Program-made: the position numbers and the translations under genes
Assembly: GCF_032854445.1 (NCBI RefSeq)
Contig: NC_088304.1
Location: 21,155,704-21,219,703, forward strand
Direction of reading: 5' to 3'
Length of the DNA: 64,000 bases
From: Liolophura sinensis
Lineage: Eukaryota > Mollusca > Polyplacophora > Chitonida > Chitonidae
The notes under the pieces: model-generated
Databases searched by the model: none
Told to the model about the DNA's origin: nothing
The model's input: only the letters and a program-made list of their open reading frames with translations
Shown: positions 9,136 through 21,943 of the stretch, piece by piece
Position numbering within the stretch: the first letter of the stretch is position 1
Layout of the letters: every line of letters starts with the position of its first letter

Positions 9136-10235
9136 AGTTCATCTGGCACCTCGCCTACATTCCACCAAAACGGCTCTTTTCAGAGCCACACAAGTCTTTC
9201 CGAAAAGGAACTTTGTAATCTGAAAGCATAGACAGAACACAAACGAACATGTATTTATCAAAGCACAACAATAAAGTCGCACACGCCAATAAAAATCAAA
9301 GAAACAAAACAGAAAAGATAAATACTTTATTACAGCAGAGTAGTCGAAGTGTATGGAAAGCCGCTATGAGAACTTATCTCGTTTAGTGCATTTTAAACAC
9401 AGCAGAGTTGTGGTTTATAAAAATAAAAACTATGGCCTATTAAAATTGTGCAAAGCCAAAGTACACAAACTAAAAGACGACTCAACAGCATATCCCTGCG
9501 TGTTTAGAAGTATCCATTGCGTGTATTAATTTGACAAGTACACAGACTTTTGCAGGAAATATAACTCATGTCAATGTGGGTGAAATTTTCAATATTTGGT
9601 TTTGTGAGACTACTTATGAAATATGCAGCGTTGAAAAAGCGTTATAGACATTAATCTAGGTGCCAATTTAAAAGACCTGCAAAGAAATTTTGTCTTATTT
9701 CTCCAAGCCATTTGCCTGCCTATAAAGACATTTTTCGTGCCAATTAGATTGCACCGTTGTTTCTATCTGTTATCTGTAGCTGTTGCATCCATACAGCTGA
9801 CACACCGGTTATCATTTGAAGGCACAGTTTTGGTTTGACCTGAGCAAATTGAAAATTGTAACATTTTCGTCAAATCATTGGATTTTCATTGAGAGTTCAT
9901 TGTATAGAAATGTAGTACAAAGAGGCCAATTTTTTTTTAATAATTAGGTGAAGTGTGTCCGGGTGCGCGAGAGACGGCATGGCGCTGGGGGATTAAAGGA
10001 AAATGGCGGCTAACCATTGTTTCCGCTGATCACCTTTTGTCATCAGTGAGTTTCCAACTGACTCTTTAAGAAGTTCTGTCAGGACTAACTCAGTGACGAC
10101 GTGGCGAGGAGTTAAACATCTTGCAAAGTGTCACTCAAACCTCATATAAATTGTTTGCTGGCTCTCAAGCTTACATTACGCTTTCTTATGCCAAGCAGCA
10201 AACCTCGATACAATTGCCGTCTTACACTTCTTGCC

Positions 10236-10559
10236 ATGGATTCCAAACACTTCCAGTTGTTTGCAGATTTGCAGAAAGCAGAGCTGACCTTTCAAAAGGC
10301 ATGCGAGCAAATTGTGTTTTTCAACAAGCACCTCGACGATCTCCAAATCCGATACGACCGTGCCAACAAAGAAGGAAACAAATCATTCCGCTACAGCCTT
10401 CGTCTGAAGATAGCCGCCGGAGAAGGACTCAGAAATGCTTACTACGAATACGCCTGCAATAAAGCTGATTTAATCACCGCACTTCGATGCAAACTAATTG
10501 GACAAGATGCTCACTACGAAATAGACTCCGACATGGACAGTGAAGAGGACAACATGTAA
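10236..10559 (+). CDS. Copy 8 of the 107-aa gene
   Basis: The frame is intact with R74C and V79L (GTC to TTA, two base changes). The cap region reads TTACATTACG. The spacer has TTATTTTAAAGC where most units have TTATCAAAGC. Its protein is identical to copy 10. Stem-loop at 10596-10611. Confidence 0.76.
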   Translation: MDSKHFQLFADLQKAELTFQKACEQIVFFNKHLDDLQIRYDRANKEGNKSFRYSLRLKIAAGEGLRNAYYEYACNKADLITALRCKLIGQDAHYEIDSDMDSEEDNM

Positions 10560-11660
10560 AGTTCATCTGGCACCTCGGCTACATTCCACCAAAACGGCTC
10601 TTTTCAGAGCCACACAAGTCTTTCCGAAAAGGAACTTTGTAATCTGAAAGCATAGACAGAACACAAACGAACATGTATTTATTTTAAAGCACAACAATAA
10701 AGTCGCACACGCCAATAAAAATCAAAGAAACAAAACAGAAAAGATAAATACTTTATTACAGCAGAGTAGTCGAACTGTATGGAAAGCCGCTATGAGAACT
10801 TATCTCGTTTAGTGCATTTTAAACACAGCAGAGTTGTGGTTTATAAAAATAAAAACTGTGGCCTATTAAAACTGTGCAAAGCTAAAGTACACAAACTAGA
10901 AGACGACTCAACAGCATATCCCTGCGTGTTTAGAAGTATCCATTGCGTGTATTGATTTGACAAGTACACAGACTTTTGCAGGAAATATAACTCATGTCAA
11001 TGTGGGTGAAATTTTCAATATTTGGTTTTGTGAGACTACTTATAAAATATGCAGCGTTGAAAAAGCGTTATAGGCATTAATCTAGGTGCCAATTTGAAAG
11101 ACCTGCAAAGAAATTTTGTCTTATTTCTCCAAGCCATTTGCCTGCCTATAAAGACATTTTTCGTGCCAATTAGATTGCACCGTTGTTTCTATCTGTTATC
11201 TGTAGCTGTTGCATCCATACAGCTGACACACCGGTTATCATTTGAAGGCACAGTTTTGGTTTGACCTGAGCAAATTGAAAATTGTAACATTTTCGTCAAA
11301 TCATTGGTTTTTCATTGAGAGTTCATTGTATAGAAATGTAGTACAAAGAGGCCAATTTATTTTCATAATTAGGTGAAGTGTGTCCGGGTGCGCGAGAGAC
11401 GGCATGGCGCTGGGGGATTAAAGGAAAATGGCGGCTAACCATTGTTTCCGCTGATCACCTTTTGTAATCAGTAAGTTTCCAACTGACTCTTTAAGAAGTT
11501 CTGTCAGGACTAACTCAGTGACGACGTGGCGAGGAGTTAAACATCTTGCAAAGTGTCACTCAAACCTCATATAAATTGTTTGCTGGCTCTCAAGCTTGCA
11601 TTACGCTTTCTTATGCCAAGCAGCAAACCTCGATACAATTGCCGTCTTACACTTCTTGCC

Positions 11661-11985
11661 ATGGATTCCAAACACTTCTAGTTGTTTGCAGATTTGCAGA
11701 AAGCAGAGCTGACCTTTCAAAAGGCATGCGAGCAAATTGTGTTTTTTCAACAAGCACCTCGACGATCTCCAAATCCGATACGACCGTGCCAACAAAGAAG
11801 GAAACAAATCATTCCGCTACAGCCTTCGTCTGAAGATAGCCGCCGGAGAAGGACTCAGAAATGCTTACTACGAATACGCCCGCAATAAAGCTGTTGTCAT
11901 CACCGCACTTCGATGCAAACTAATTGGACAAGATGCTCACTACGAAATAGACTCCGACATGGACAGTGAAGAGGACAACATGTAA
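11661..11985 (+). pseudogene. Copy 9, stop at codon 7 plus one-base insertion
   Basis: It shares the CAG to TAG change at codon 7 (11679-11681) with copies 7 and 11. It also has an extra T in the T run around 11742-11747 (V27-F28-F29), which shifts the frame. Two independent lesions mean it cannot make the full protein. TATA box and stem-loop (12022-12037) are intact. Confidence 0.8.
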
Positions 11986-13087
11986 AGTTCATCTGGCACC
12001 TCGCCTACATTCCACCAAAACGGCTCTTTTCAGAGCCACACAAGTCTTTCCGAAAAGGAACTTTGTAATCTGAAAGCATAGACAGAACACAAACGAACAT
12101 GTATTTATCAAAGCACAACAATAAAGTCACACACGCCAATAAAAATCAAAGAAACAAAACAGAAAAGATAAATACTTTATTACAGCAGAGTAGTCGAAGT
12201 GTATGGAAAGCCGCTATGAGAACTTATCTCGTTTAGTGCATTTTAAACACAGCAGAGTTGTGGTTTATAAAAATAAAAACTATGGCCTATTAAAATTGTG
12301 CAAAGCCAAAGTACACAAACTAAAAGACGACTCAACAGCATATCCCTGCGTGTTTAGAAGTATCCATTGCGTGTATTAATTTGACAAGTACACAGACTTT
12401 TGCAGGAAATATAACTCATGTCAATGTGGGTGAAATTTTCAATATTTGGTTTTGTGAGGACTACTTATGAAATATGCAGCGTTGAAAAAGCGTTATAGAC
12501 ATTAATCTAGGTGCCAATTTAAAAGACCTGCAAAGAAATTTTGTCTTATTTCTCCAAGCCATTTGCCTGCCTATAAAGACATTTTTTCGTGCCAATTAGA
12601 TTGCACCGTTGTTTCTATCTGTTATCTGTAGCTGTTGCATCCATACAGCTGACACACCGGTTATCATTTGAAGGCACAGTTTTGGTTTGACCTGAGCAAA
12701 TTGAAAATTGTAACATTTTCGTCAAATCATTGGATTTTCATTGAGAGTTCATTGTATAGAAATGTAGTACAAAGAGGCCAATTTTTTTTTAATAATTAGG
12801 TGAAGTGTGTCCGGGTGCGCGAGAGACGGCATGGCGCTGGGGGATTAAAGGAAAATGGCGGCTAACCATTGTTTCCGCTGATCACCTTTTGTCATCAGTG
12901 AGTTTCCAACTGACTCTTTAAGAAGTTCTGTCAGGACTAACTCAGTGACGACGTGGCGAGGAGTTAAACATCTTGCAAAGTGTCACTCAAACCTCATATA
13001 AATTGTTTGCTGGCTCTCAAGCTTACATTACGCTTTCTTATGCCAAGCAGCAAACCTCGATACAATTGCCGTCTTACACTTCTTGCC

Positions 13088-13411
13088 ATGGATTCCAAAC
13101 ACTTCCAGTTGTTTGCAGATTTGCAGAAAGCAGAGCTGACCTTTCAAAAGGCATGCGAGCAAATTGTGTTTTTCAACAAGCACCTCGACGATCTCCAAAT
13201 CCGATACGACCGTGCCAACAAAGAAGGAAACAAATCATTCCGCTACAGCCTTCGTCTGAAGATAGCCGCCGGAGAAGGACTCAGAAATGCTTACTACGAA
13301 TACGCCTGCAATAAAGCTGATTTAATCACCGCACTTCGATGCAAACTAATTGGACAAGATGCTCACTACGAAATAGACTCCGACATGGACAGTGAAGAGG
13401 ACAACATGTAA
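13088..13411 (+). CDS. Copy 10 of the 107-aa gene
   Basis: The frame is intact, with the same protein as copy 8 (R74C, V79L) and the same spacer variant, 2,852 bp downstream of it. It is the intact half of the second copy of a two-unit repeat. Stem-loop at 13448-13463. Confidence 0.76.
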   Translation: MDSKHFQLFADLQKAELTFQKACEQIVFFNKHLDDLQIRYDRANKEGNKSFRYSLRLKIAAGEGLRNAYYEYACNKADLITALRCKLIGQDAHYEIDSDMDSEEDNM

Positions 13412-14512
13412 AGTTCATCTGGCACCTCGGCTACATTCCACCAAAACGGCTCTTTTCAGAGCCACACAAGTCTTTCCGAAAAGGAACTTTGTAATCTGAA
13501 AGCATAGACAGAACACAAACGAACATGTATTTATTTTAAAGCACAACAATAAAGTCGCACACGCCAATAAAAATCAAAGAAACAAAACAGAAAAGATAAA
13601 TACTTTATTACAGCAGAGTAGTCGAACTGTATGGAAAGCCGCTATGAGAACTTATCTCGTTTAGTGCATTTTAAACACAGCAGAGTTGTGGTTTATAAAA
13701 ATAAAAACTGTGGCCTATTAAAACTGTGCAAAGCTAAAGTACACAAACTAGAAGACGACTCAACAGCATATCCCTGCGTGTTTAGAAGTATCCATTGCGT
13801 GTATTGATTTGACAAGTACACAGACTTTTGCAGGAAATATAACTCATGTCAATGTGGGTGAAATTTTCAATATTTGGTTTTGTGAGACTACTTATAAAAT
13901 ATGCAGCGTTGAAAAAGCGTTATAGGCATTAATCTAGGTGCCAATTTGAAAGACCTGCAAAGAAATTTTGTCTTATTTCTCCAAGCCATTTGCCTGCCTA
14001 TAAAGACATTTTTCGTGCCAATTAGATTGCACCGTTGTTTCTATCTGTTATCTGTAGCTGTTGCATCCATACAGCTGACACACCGGTTATCATTTGAAGG
14101 CACAGTTTTGGTTTGACCTGAGCAAATTGAAAATTGTAACATTTTCGTCAAATCATTGGTTTTTCATTGAGAGTTCATTGTATAGAAATGTAGTACAAAG
14201 AGGCCAATTTATTTTCATAATTAGGTGAAGTGTGTCCGGGTGCGCGAGAGACGGCATGGCGCTGGGGGATTAAAGGAAAATGGCGGCTAACCATTGTTTC
14301 CGCTGATCACCTTTTGTAATCAGTAAGTTTCCAACTGACTCTTTAAGAAGTTCTGTCAGGACTAACTCAGTGACGACGTGGCGAGGAGTTAAACATCTTG
14401 CAAAGTGTCACTCAAACCTCATATAAATTGTTTGCTGGCTCTCAAGCTTGCATTACGCTTTCTTATGCCAAGCAGCAAACCTCGATACAATTGCCGTCTT
14501 ACACTTCTTGCC

Positions 14513-14836
14513 ATGGATTCCAAACACTTCTAGTTGTTTGCAGATTTGCAGAAAGCAGAGCTGACCTTTCAAAAGGCATGCGAGCAAATTGTGTTTTTCA
14601 ACAAGCACCTCGACGATCTCCAAATCCGATACGACCGTGCCAACAAAGAAGGAAACAAATCATTCCGCTACAGCCTTCGTCTGAAGATAGCCGCCGGAGA
14701 AGGACTCAGAAATGCTTACTACGAATACGCCCGCAATAAAGCTGTTGTCATCACCGCACTTCGATGCAAACTAATTGGACAAGATGCTCACTACGAAATA
14801 GACTCCGACATGGACAGTGAAGAGGACAACATGTAA
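14513..14836 (+). pseudogene. Copy 11, stopped at codon 7
   Basis: TAG replaces CAG at 14531-14533, as in copies 7 and 9, without the extra T of copy 9. The remaining frame is open, with D78V. The 3' spacer from about 15130 no longer matches copies 7 and 9, so a crossover lies in this unit. Stem-loop at 14873-14888. Confidence 0.78.
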
Positions 14837-15935
14837 AGTTCATCTGGCACCTCGCCTACATTCCACCAAAACGGCTCTTTTCAGAGCCACACAAGTCTTT
14901 CCGAAAAGGAACTTTGTAATCTGAAAGCATAGACAGAACACAAACGAACATGTATTTATCAAAGCACAACAATAAAGTCACACACGCCAATAAAAATCAA
15001 AGAAACAAAACAGAAAAGATAAATACTTTATTACAGCAGAGTAGTCGAAGTGTATGGAAAGCCGCTATGAGAACTTATCTCGTTTAGTGCATTTTAAACA
15101 CAGCAGAGTTGTGGTTTATAAAAATAAAAACTGTGGCCTATTAAAATTGTGCAAAGCCAAAGTACACAAACTAAAAGACGACTCAACAGCATATCCCTGC
15201 GTGTTTAGAAGTATCCATTGCGTGTATTAATTTGACAAGTACACAGACTTTTGCAGGAAATATAACTCATGTCAATGTGGGTGAAATTTTCAATATTTGG
15301 TTTTGTGAGACTACTTATAAAATATGCAGCGTTGAAAAAGCGTTATAGGCATTAATCTAGGTGCCAATTTGAAAGACCTGCAAAGAAATTTTGTCTTATT
15401 TCTCCAAGCCATTTGCCTGCCTATAAAGACATTTTTCGTGCCAATTAGATTGCACCGTTGTTTCTATCTGTTATCTGTAGCTGTTGCATCCATACAGCTG
15501 ACACACCGGTTATCATTTGAAGGCACAGTTTTGGTTTGACCTGAGCAAATTGAAAATTGTAACATTTTCGTCAAATCATTGGTTTTTCATTGAGAGTTCA
15601 TTGTATAGAAATGTAGTACAAAGAGGCCAATTTATTTTCATAATTAGGTGAAGTGTGTCCGGGTGCGCGAGAGACGGCATGGCTCTGGGGGATTAAAGGA
15701 AAATGGCGGCTAACCATTGTTTCCGCTGATCACCTTTTGTCATCAGTAAGTTTCCAACTGACTCTTTAAGAAGTTCTGTCAGGACTAACTCAGTGACGAC
15801 GTGGCGAGGAGTTAAACATCTTGCAAAGTGTCACTCAAACCTCATATAAATTGTTTGCTGGCTCTCAAGCTTGAATTACGCTTTCTTATGTCAAGCAGCA
15901 AACCTCGATACAATTGCCGTCTTACACTTCTTGCC

Positions 15936-16259
15936 ATGGATTCCAAACACTTCCAGTTGTTTGCAGATTTGCAGAAAGCAGAGCTGACCTTTCAAAAGGC
16001 ATGCGAGCAAATTGTCTTTTTCAACAAGCACCTCGACGATCTCCAAATCCGATACGACCGTGCCAACAAAGAAGGAAACAAATCATTCCGCTGCAGCCTT
16101 CGTCTGAAGATAGCCGCCGGAGAAGAACTCAAAAATGCTTACTACGAATACGCCCGCAAAAAAGCTGTTGTCATCACCGCACTTCGATGCAAACTAATTG
16201 GACAAGATGCTCACTACGAAATAGACTCCGACATGGACAGTGAAGAGGACAACATGTAA
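15936..16259 (+). CDS. Copy 12 of the 107-aa gene, divergent
   Basis: The frame is intact. It has five changes from copy 1: Y53C, G64E, R66K, N75K and D78V, one of the most changed intact copies. I26-V27 use the intermediate codons ATT-GTC. The cap region reads TTGAATTACG, losing the CA. The protein is identical to copy 22. Stem-loop at 16296-16311. Confidence 0.74.
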   Translation: MDSKHFQLFADLQKAELTFQKACEQIVFFNKHLDDLQIRYDRANKEGNKSFRCSLRLKIAAGEELKNAYYEYARKKAVVITALRCKLIGQDAHYEIDSDMDSEEDNM

Positions 16260-17360
16260 AGTTCATCTGGCACCTCGCCTACATTCCACCAAAACGGCTC
16301 TTTTCAGAGCCACACAAGTCTTTCCGAAAAGGAACTTTGTAATCTGAAAGCATAGACAGAACACAAACGAACATGTATTTATCAAAGCACAACAATAAAG
16401 TCGCACACGCCAATAAAAATCAAAGAAACAAAACAGAAAAGATAAATACTTTATTACAGCAGAGTGGTCGAAGTGTATGGAAAGCCGCTATGAGAACTTA
16501 TCTCGTTTAGTGCATTTTAAACACAGCAGAGTTGTGGTTTATAAAAAACAAAAAACTGTGGCCTATTAAAACTGTGCAAAGCCAAAGTACACAAACTAAA
16601 AGACGACTCAACAGCATATCCCTGCGTGTTTAGAAGTATCCATTGCGTGTATTGATTTGCCAAGTACACAGACTTTTGCAGGAAATATAACTCATGTCAA
16701 TGTGGGTGAAATTTTCAATATTTGGTTTTGTGAGACTACTTATAAGATATGCAGCGTTGAAAAAGCGTTATAGACATTAATCTAGGTGCCAATTTTAAAG
16801 ATCTACGAAGAAATTTTGTCTTATTTCTCCAAGCCATTTGCCTGCCTATAAAGACATTTTTCGTGCCAATTAGATTGCACCGTTGTTTCTATCTGTTATC
16901 TGTAGCTGTTGCATCCATACAGCTGACACACCGGTTATCATTTGAAGGCACAGTTTTGGTTTGACCTGAGCAAATTGAAAATTGTAAAATTTTCGTCAAA
17001 TCATTGGTTTTTCATTGAGAGTTCATCGTATAGAAATGTAGTACAAAGAGGCCAACTTATTTTCATAATTAGGTGAAGTGTGTCCGGGTGCGCGAGAGAC
17101 GGCATGGCGCTGGGGGATTAAAGGAAAATGGCGGCTAACCATTGTTTCCGCTGATCACCTTTTGAAATCAGTAAGTTTCCAACTGACTCTTTAAGAAGTT
17201 CTGTCAGGACTAACTCAGTTACGACGTGGCGAGGAGTTAAACATCTTGCAAAGTGTCACTCAAACCTCATATAAATTGTTTGCTGGCTCTCAAGCTTGCA
17301 TTACGCTTTCTTATGCCAAGCAGCAAACCTCGATACAATTGCCGTCTTACACTTCTTGCC

Positions 17361-17684
17361 ATGGATTCCAAACACTTCCAGTTGTTTGCAGATTTGCAGA
17401 AAGCAGAGCTGACCTTTCAAAAGGCATGCGAGCAAATTGTGTTTTTCAACAAGCACCTCGACGATCTCCAAATCCGATACGACCGTGCCAACAAAGAAGG
17501 AAACAAATCATTCCGCTACAGCCTTCGTCTGAAGATAGCCGCCGGAGAAGGACTCAGAAATGCTTACTACGAATACGCCCGCAATAAAGCTGTTGTCATC
17601 ACCGCACTTCGATGCAAACTAATTGGACAAGATGCTCACTGCGAAATAGACTCCGACATGGACAGTGAAGAGGACAACATGTAA
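17361..17684 (+). CDS. Copy 13 of the 107-aa gene
   Basis: The frame is intact with D78V and Y94C. The protein is identical to copy 23. An extra A at about 18181-18188 in the spacer opens a chance 102-codon frame without an ATG, which is not annotated. Stem-loop at 17721-17736. Confidence 0.75.
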   Translation: MDSKHFQLFADLQKAELTFQKACEQIVFFNKHLDDLQIRYDRANKEGNKSFRYSLRLKIAAGEGLRNAYYEYARNKAVVITALRCKLIGQDAHCEIDSDMDSEEDNM

Positions 17685-18784
17685 AGTTCATCTGGCACCT
17701 CGCCTACATTCCACCAAAACGGCTCTTTTCAGAGCCACACAAGTCTTTCCGAAAAGGAACTTTGTAATCTGAAAGCATAGACAGAACACAAACGAACATG
17801 TATTTATCAAAGCACAACAATAAAGTCGCACACGCCAATAAAAATCAAAGAAACAAAACAGAAAAGATAAATACTTTATTACAGCAGAGTGGTCGAAGTG
17901 TATGGAAAGCCGCTATGAGAACTTATCTCGTTTAGTGCATTTTAAACACAGCAGAGTTGTGGTTTATAAAAAAAAAACTGTGTCCTATTAAAACTGTGCA
18001 AAGCCAAAGTACACAAACTAAAAGACGACTCAACAGCATATCCCTGCGTGTTTAGAAGTATCCATTGCGTGTATTGATGTGACAAGTACGCAGACTTTTG
18101 CAGGAAATATAACTCATGTCAATGTGGGTGAAATTTTCAATATTTGGTTTTGTGAAACTACTTATGAAATATGCAGCGTTGAAAAAAGCGTTATAGGCAT
18201 TAATCTAGGTGCCAATTTAAAAGATCTGCAAAGAAATTTTGTCTTATTTCTTCAAGCCATTTGCCTGCCTATAAAGACATTTTTCGTGCCAATTAGATTG
18301 CACCGTTGTTTCTATCTGTTATTTGTAGCTGTTGCATCCATACAGCTGACACACCGGTTATCATTTGAAGGCACAGTTTTGGTTTGACCTGAGCAAATTG
18401 AAAATTGTAACATTTTCGTCAAATCATTGGATTTTCATTGAGAGTTCATTGTATAGAAATGTAGTACAAAGAGGCCAATTTTTTTTTTATAATTAGGTGA
18501 AGTGTGTCCGGGTGCGCGAGAGACGGCATGGCGCTGGGGGATTAAAGGAAAATGGCGGCTAACCATTGTTTCCGCTGATCACCTTTTGTAATCAGTAAGT
18601 TTCCAACTGACTCTTTAAGAAGTTCTGTCAGGACTAACTCAGTGACGACGTGGCGAGGAGTTAAACATCTTGCAAAGTGTCACTCAAACCTCATATAAAT
18701 TGTTTGCTGGCTCTCAAGCTTGCATTACGCTTTCTTATGCCAAGCAGCAAACCTCGATACAATTGCCGTCTTACACTTCTTGCC

Positions 18785-19108
18785 ATGGATTCCAAACACT
18801 TCCAGTTGTTTGCAGATTTGCAGAAAGCAGAGCTGACTTTTCAAAAGGCATGCGAGCAAATTGTGTTTTTCAACAAGCACCTCGACGATCTCCAAATCCG
18901 ATACGACCGTGCCAACAAAGAAGGAAACAAATCATTCCGCTACAGCCTTCGTCTGAAGATAGCCGCCGGAGAAGGACTCAGAAATGCTTACTACGAATAC
19001 GCCCGCAATAAAGCTGTTGTCATCACCGCACTTCGATGCAAACTAATTGGACAAGATGCTCACTACGAAATAGACTCCGACATGGACAGTGAAGAGGACA
19101 ACATGTAA
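18785..19108 (+). CDS. Copy 14 of the 107-aa gene
   Basis: The frame is intact with D78V only; T18 changes silently from ACC to ACT. The candidate U7 element has G to C (GAAAAGCAAC). The protein is identical to copies 21 and 24. Stem-loop at 19145-19160. Confidence 0.76.
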   Translation: MDSKHFQLFADLQKAELTFQKACEQIVFFNKHLDDLQIRYDRANKEGNKSFRYSLRLKIAAGEGLRNAYYEYARNKAVVITALRCKLIGQDAHYEIDSDMDSEEDNM

Positions 19109-20208
19109 AGTTCATCTGGCACCTCGCCTACATTCCACCAAAACGGCTCTTTTCAGAGCCACACAAGTCTTTCCGAAAAGCAACTTTGTAATCTGAAAGC
19201 ATAGACAGAACACAAACGAACATGTATTTATCAAAGCACAACAATAAAGTCGCACACGCCAATAAAAATCAAAGAAACAAAACAGAAAAGATAAATACTT
19301 TATTACAGCAGAGTGGTCGAAGTGTATGGAAAGCCGCTATGAGAACTTATCTCGTTTAGTGCATTTTAAACACAGCAGAGTTGTGGTTTATAAAAAAAAA
19401 ACTGTGTCCTATTAAAACTGTGCAAAGCCAAAGTACACAAACTAAAAGACGACTCAACAGCATATCCCTGCGTGTTTAGAAGTATCCATTGCGTGTATTG
19501 ATGTGACAAGTACACAGACTTTTGCAGGAAATATAACTCATGTCAATGTGGGTGAAATTTTCAATATTTGGTTTTGTGAAACTACTTATGAAATATGCAG
19601 CGTTGAAAAAGCGTTATAGGCATTAATCTAGGTGCCAATTTAAAAGATCTGCAAAGAAATTTTGTCTTATTTCTTCAAGCCATTTGCCTGCCTATAAAGA
19701 CATTTTTCGTGCCAATTAGATTGCACCGTTGTTTCTATCTGTTATTTGTAGCTGTTGCATCCATACAGCTGACACACCGGTTATCATTTGAAGGCACAGT
19801 TTTGGTTTGACCTGAGCAAATTGAAAATTGTAACATTTTCGTCAAATCATTGGATTTTCATTGAGAGTTCATTGTATAGAAATGTAGTACAAAGAGGCCA
19901 ATTTTTTTTTTTATAATTAGGTGAAGTGTGTCCGGGTGCGCGAGAGACGGCATGGCGCTGGGGGATTAAAGGAAAATGGCGGCTAACCATTGTTTCCGCT
20001 GATCACCTTTTGTCATCAGTAAGTTTCCAACTGACTCTTTAAGAAGTTCTGTCAGGACTAACTCAGTGACGACGTGGCGAGGAGTTAAACATCTTGCAAA
20101 GTGTCACTCAAACCTCATATAAATTGTTTGCTGGCTCTCAAGCTTACATTACGCTTTCTTATGCCAAGCAGCAAACCTCGATACAATTGCCGTCTTACAC
20201 TTCTTGCC

Positions 20209-20520
20209 ATGGATTCCAAACACTTTCAGTTGTTTGCAGATTTGCAGAAAGCAGATCTGACCTTTCAAAAGGCATGCGAGCAAATTGTGTTTTTCAACAA
20301 GCACCTCGACGATCTCCAAATCCGATACGACCGTGCCAACAAAGAAGGAAACAAATCATTCCGCTACAGCCTTCGTCTGAAGATAGCCGCCGGAGAAGAA
20401 CTCAGAAATGCTTACTACGAATACGCCTGCAATAAAGCTGATGTCATCACCGCACTTCGATGCAAACTAATTGGACAAGATGCTCACTACGAAATAGACT
20501 CCGACATGTACAGTGAATAG
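20209..20520 (+). CDS. Copy 15, 103-aa form lacking the last four residues
   Basis: E104 has become a stop (GAG to TAG), so the protein ends DMYSE and loses EDNM. Other changes are E16D, G64E, R74C and D101Y. D101Y and the truncation remove the acidic residues that make S98 and S102 CK2-like. The protein is identical to copy 25. Stem-loop at 20569-20584. The product may still fold, as the helical region is whole. Confidence 0.68.
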   Translation: MDSKHFQLFADLQKADLTFQKACEQIVFFNKHLDDLQIRYDRANKEGNKSFRYSLRLKIAAGEELRNAYYEYACNKADVITALRCKLIGQDAHYEIDSDMYSE

Positions 20521-21619
20521 GACAACATGTAAAGTTCATCTGGCACCTCGCCTACATTCCACCAAAACGGCTCTTTTCAGAGCCACACAATTCTTTCCGA
20601 AAAGGAACTTTGTAATCTGAAAGCATAGACAGAACACAAACGAACATGTATTTATCAAAGCACAACAATAAAGTCGCACACGCCAATAAAAATCAAAGAA
20701 ACAAAACAGAAAAGATAAATACTTTATTACAGCAGAGTAGTCGAACTGTATGGAAAGCCGCTATGAGAACTTATCTCGTTTAGTGCATTTTAAACACAGC
20801 AGAGTTGTGGTTTATAAAAAAAAAACTGTGGCCTATTAAAACTGTGCAAAGCCAAAGTACACAAACTAAAAGACGACTCAATAGCATATCCCTGCGTGTT
20901 TAAAAGTATCCATTGCGTGTATTGCTTTGACAAGTACGCAGACTTTTGCAGGAAATATAACTCATGTCAATGTGGGTGAAATTTTCAATATTTGGTTTTG
21001 TGAGACTACTTATAAAATATGCAGCGTTGAAAAAGCGTTATAGGCATTAATCTAGGTGCCAATTTAAAAGATCTGCAAAGAAATTTTCCCTTATATTTCC
21101 AAGCCTATAAAGACATTTTTCGTGCCAATTAGATTGCACCGTTGTTTCTATCTGTTATCTGTAGCTGTTGCATCCATACAGCTGACACACCGGTTATCAT
21201 TTGAAGGCACAGTTTTGGTTTGACCTGAGCAAATTGAAAATTGTAACATTTTCGTCAAATCATTGGTTTTTCATTGACAGTTCATCGTATAGAAATGTAG
21301 TACAAAGAGGCCAATTTATTTTCATAATTAGGTGAAGTGTGTCCGGGTGCGCGAGAGACGGCATGGCGCTGGGGGATTAAAGGAAAATGGCGGCTAACCA
21401 TTGTTTCCGCTGATCACCTTTTGTCATCAGTAAGTTTCCAACTGACTCTTTAAGAAGTTCTGTCAGGACTAACTCAGTGACGACGTGACGAGGAGTTAAA
21501 CATCTTGCAAAGTGTCACTCAAACCTCATATAAATTGTTTGCTGGCTCTCAAGCTTGCATTACGCTTTCTTATGTCAAGCAGCAAACCTCGATACAATTG
21601 CCGTCTTACACTTCTTGCC

Positions 21620-21943
21620 ATGGATTCTAAACACTTTCAGTTGTTTGCAGATTTGCAGAAAGCAGAGCTGACCTTTCAAAAGGCATGCGAGCAAATTGTG
21701 TTTTTCAACAAGCACCTCGACGATCTCCAAATCCGATACGACCGTGCCAACAAAAAAGGAAACAAATCATTCCGCTACAGCCTTCGTCTGAAGATAGCCG
21801 CCGGAGAAGGACTCAGAAATGCTTACTACGAATACGCCTGCAATAAAGCTGATGTCATCACCGCACTTCGATGCAAACTAATTGGAAAAGATGCTCACTA
21901 CGAAATAGACTCCGACATGGACAGTGAAGAGGACAACATGTAA
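21620..21943 (+). CDS. Copy 16 of the 107-aa gene
   Basis: The frame is intact with E46K, R74C and Q90K; S3 and Q7-region codons carry silent changes. The U7 element reads GAAAAGAAAC. A unique base in its spacer (TTTGTATC) removes a stop and opens a chance minus-strand frame. The protein is identical to copy 26. Stem-loop at 21980-21995. Confidence 0.75.
   Translation: MDSKHFQLFADLQKAELTFQKACEQIVFFNKHLDDLQIRYDRANKKGNKSFRYSLRLKIAAGEGLRNAYYEYACNKADVITALRCKLIGKDAHYEIDSDMDSEEDNM

Larger units (their letters stand above)
8527..15650 (+). repeat. Two-unit higher-order repeat, copies 7-8, 9-10 and 11
   Basis: Units 7 and 9 share the codon-7 stop and the spacer base change CTATGGCC. Units 8 and 10 share V79L, the TTATTTTAAAGC spacer and GAACTGTATGG. 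The period is about 2,850 bp (10128 to 12980 is 2,852). Unit 11 begins a third copy but leaves the pattern from about 15130. Confidence 0.85.

Noticed and set aside
7389-14836. Re-initiation making a shorter protein in copies 7, 9 and 11
   Set aside because: No in-frame ATG follows the stop before codon 100, so only non-ATG starts could rescue the frame.
18079-18387. 102-codon + strand frame in the spacer of unit 13
   Set aside because: It has no ATG at its start and exists only because of one extra A near 18185. The near-identical unit 23 and all other units have a stop there.
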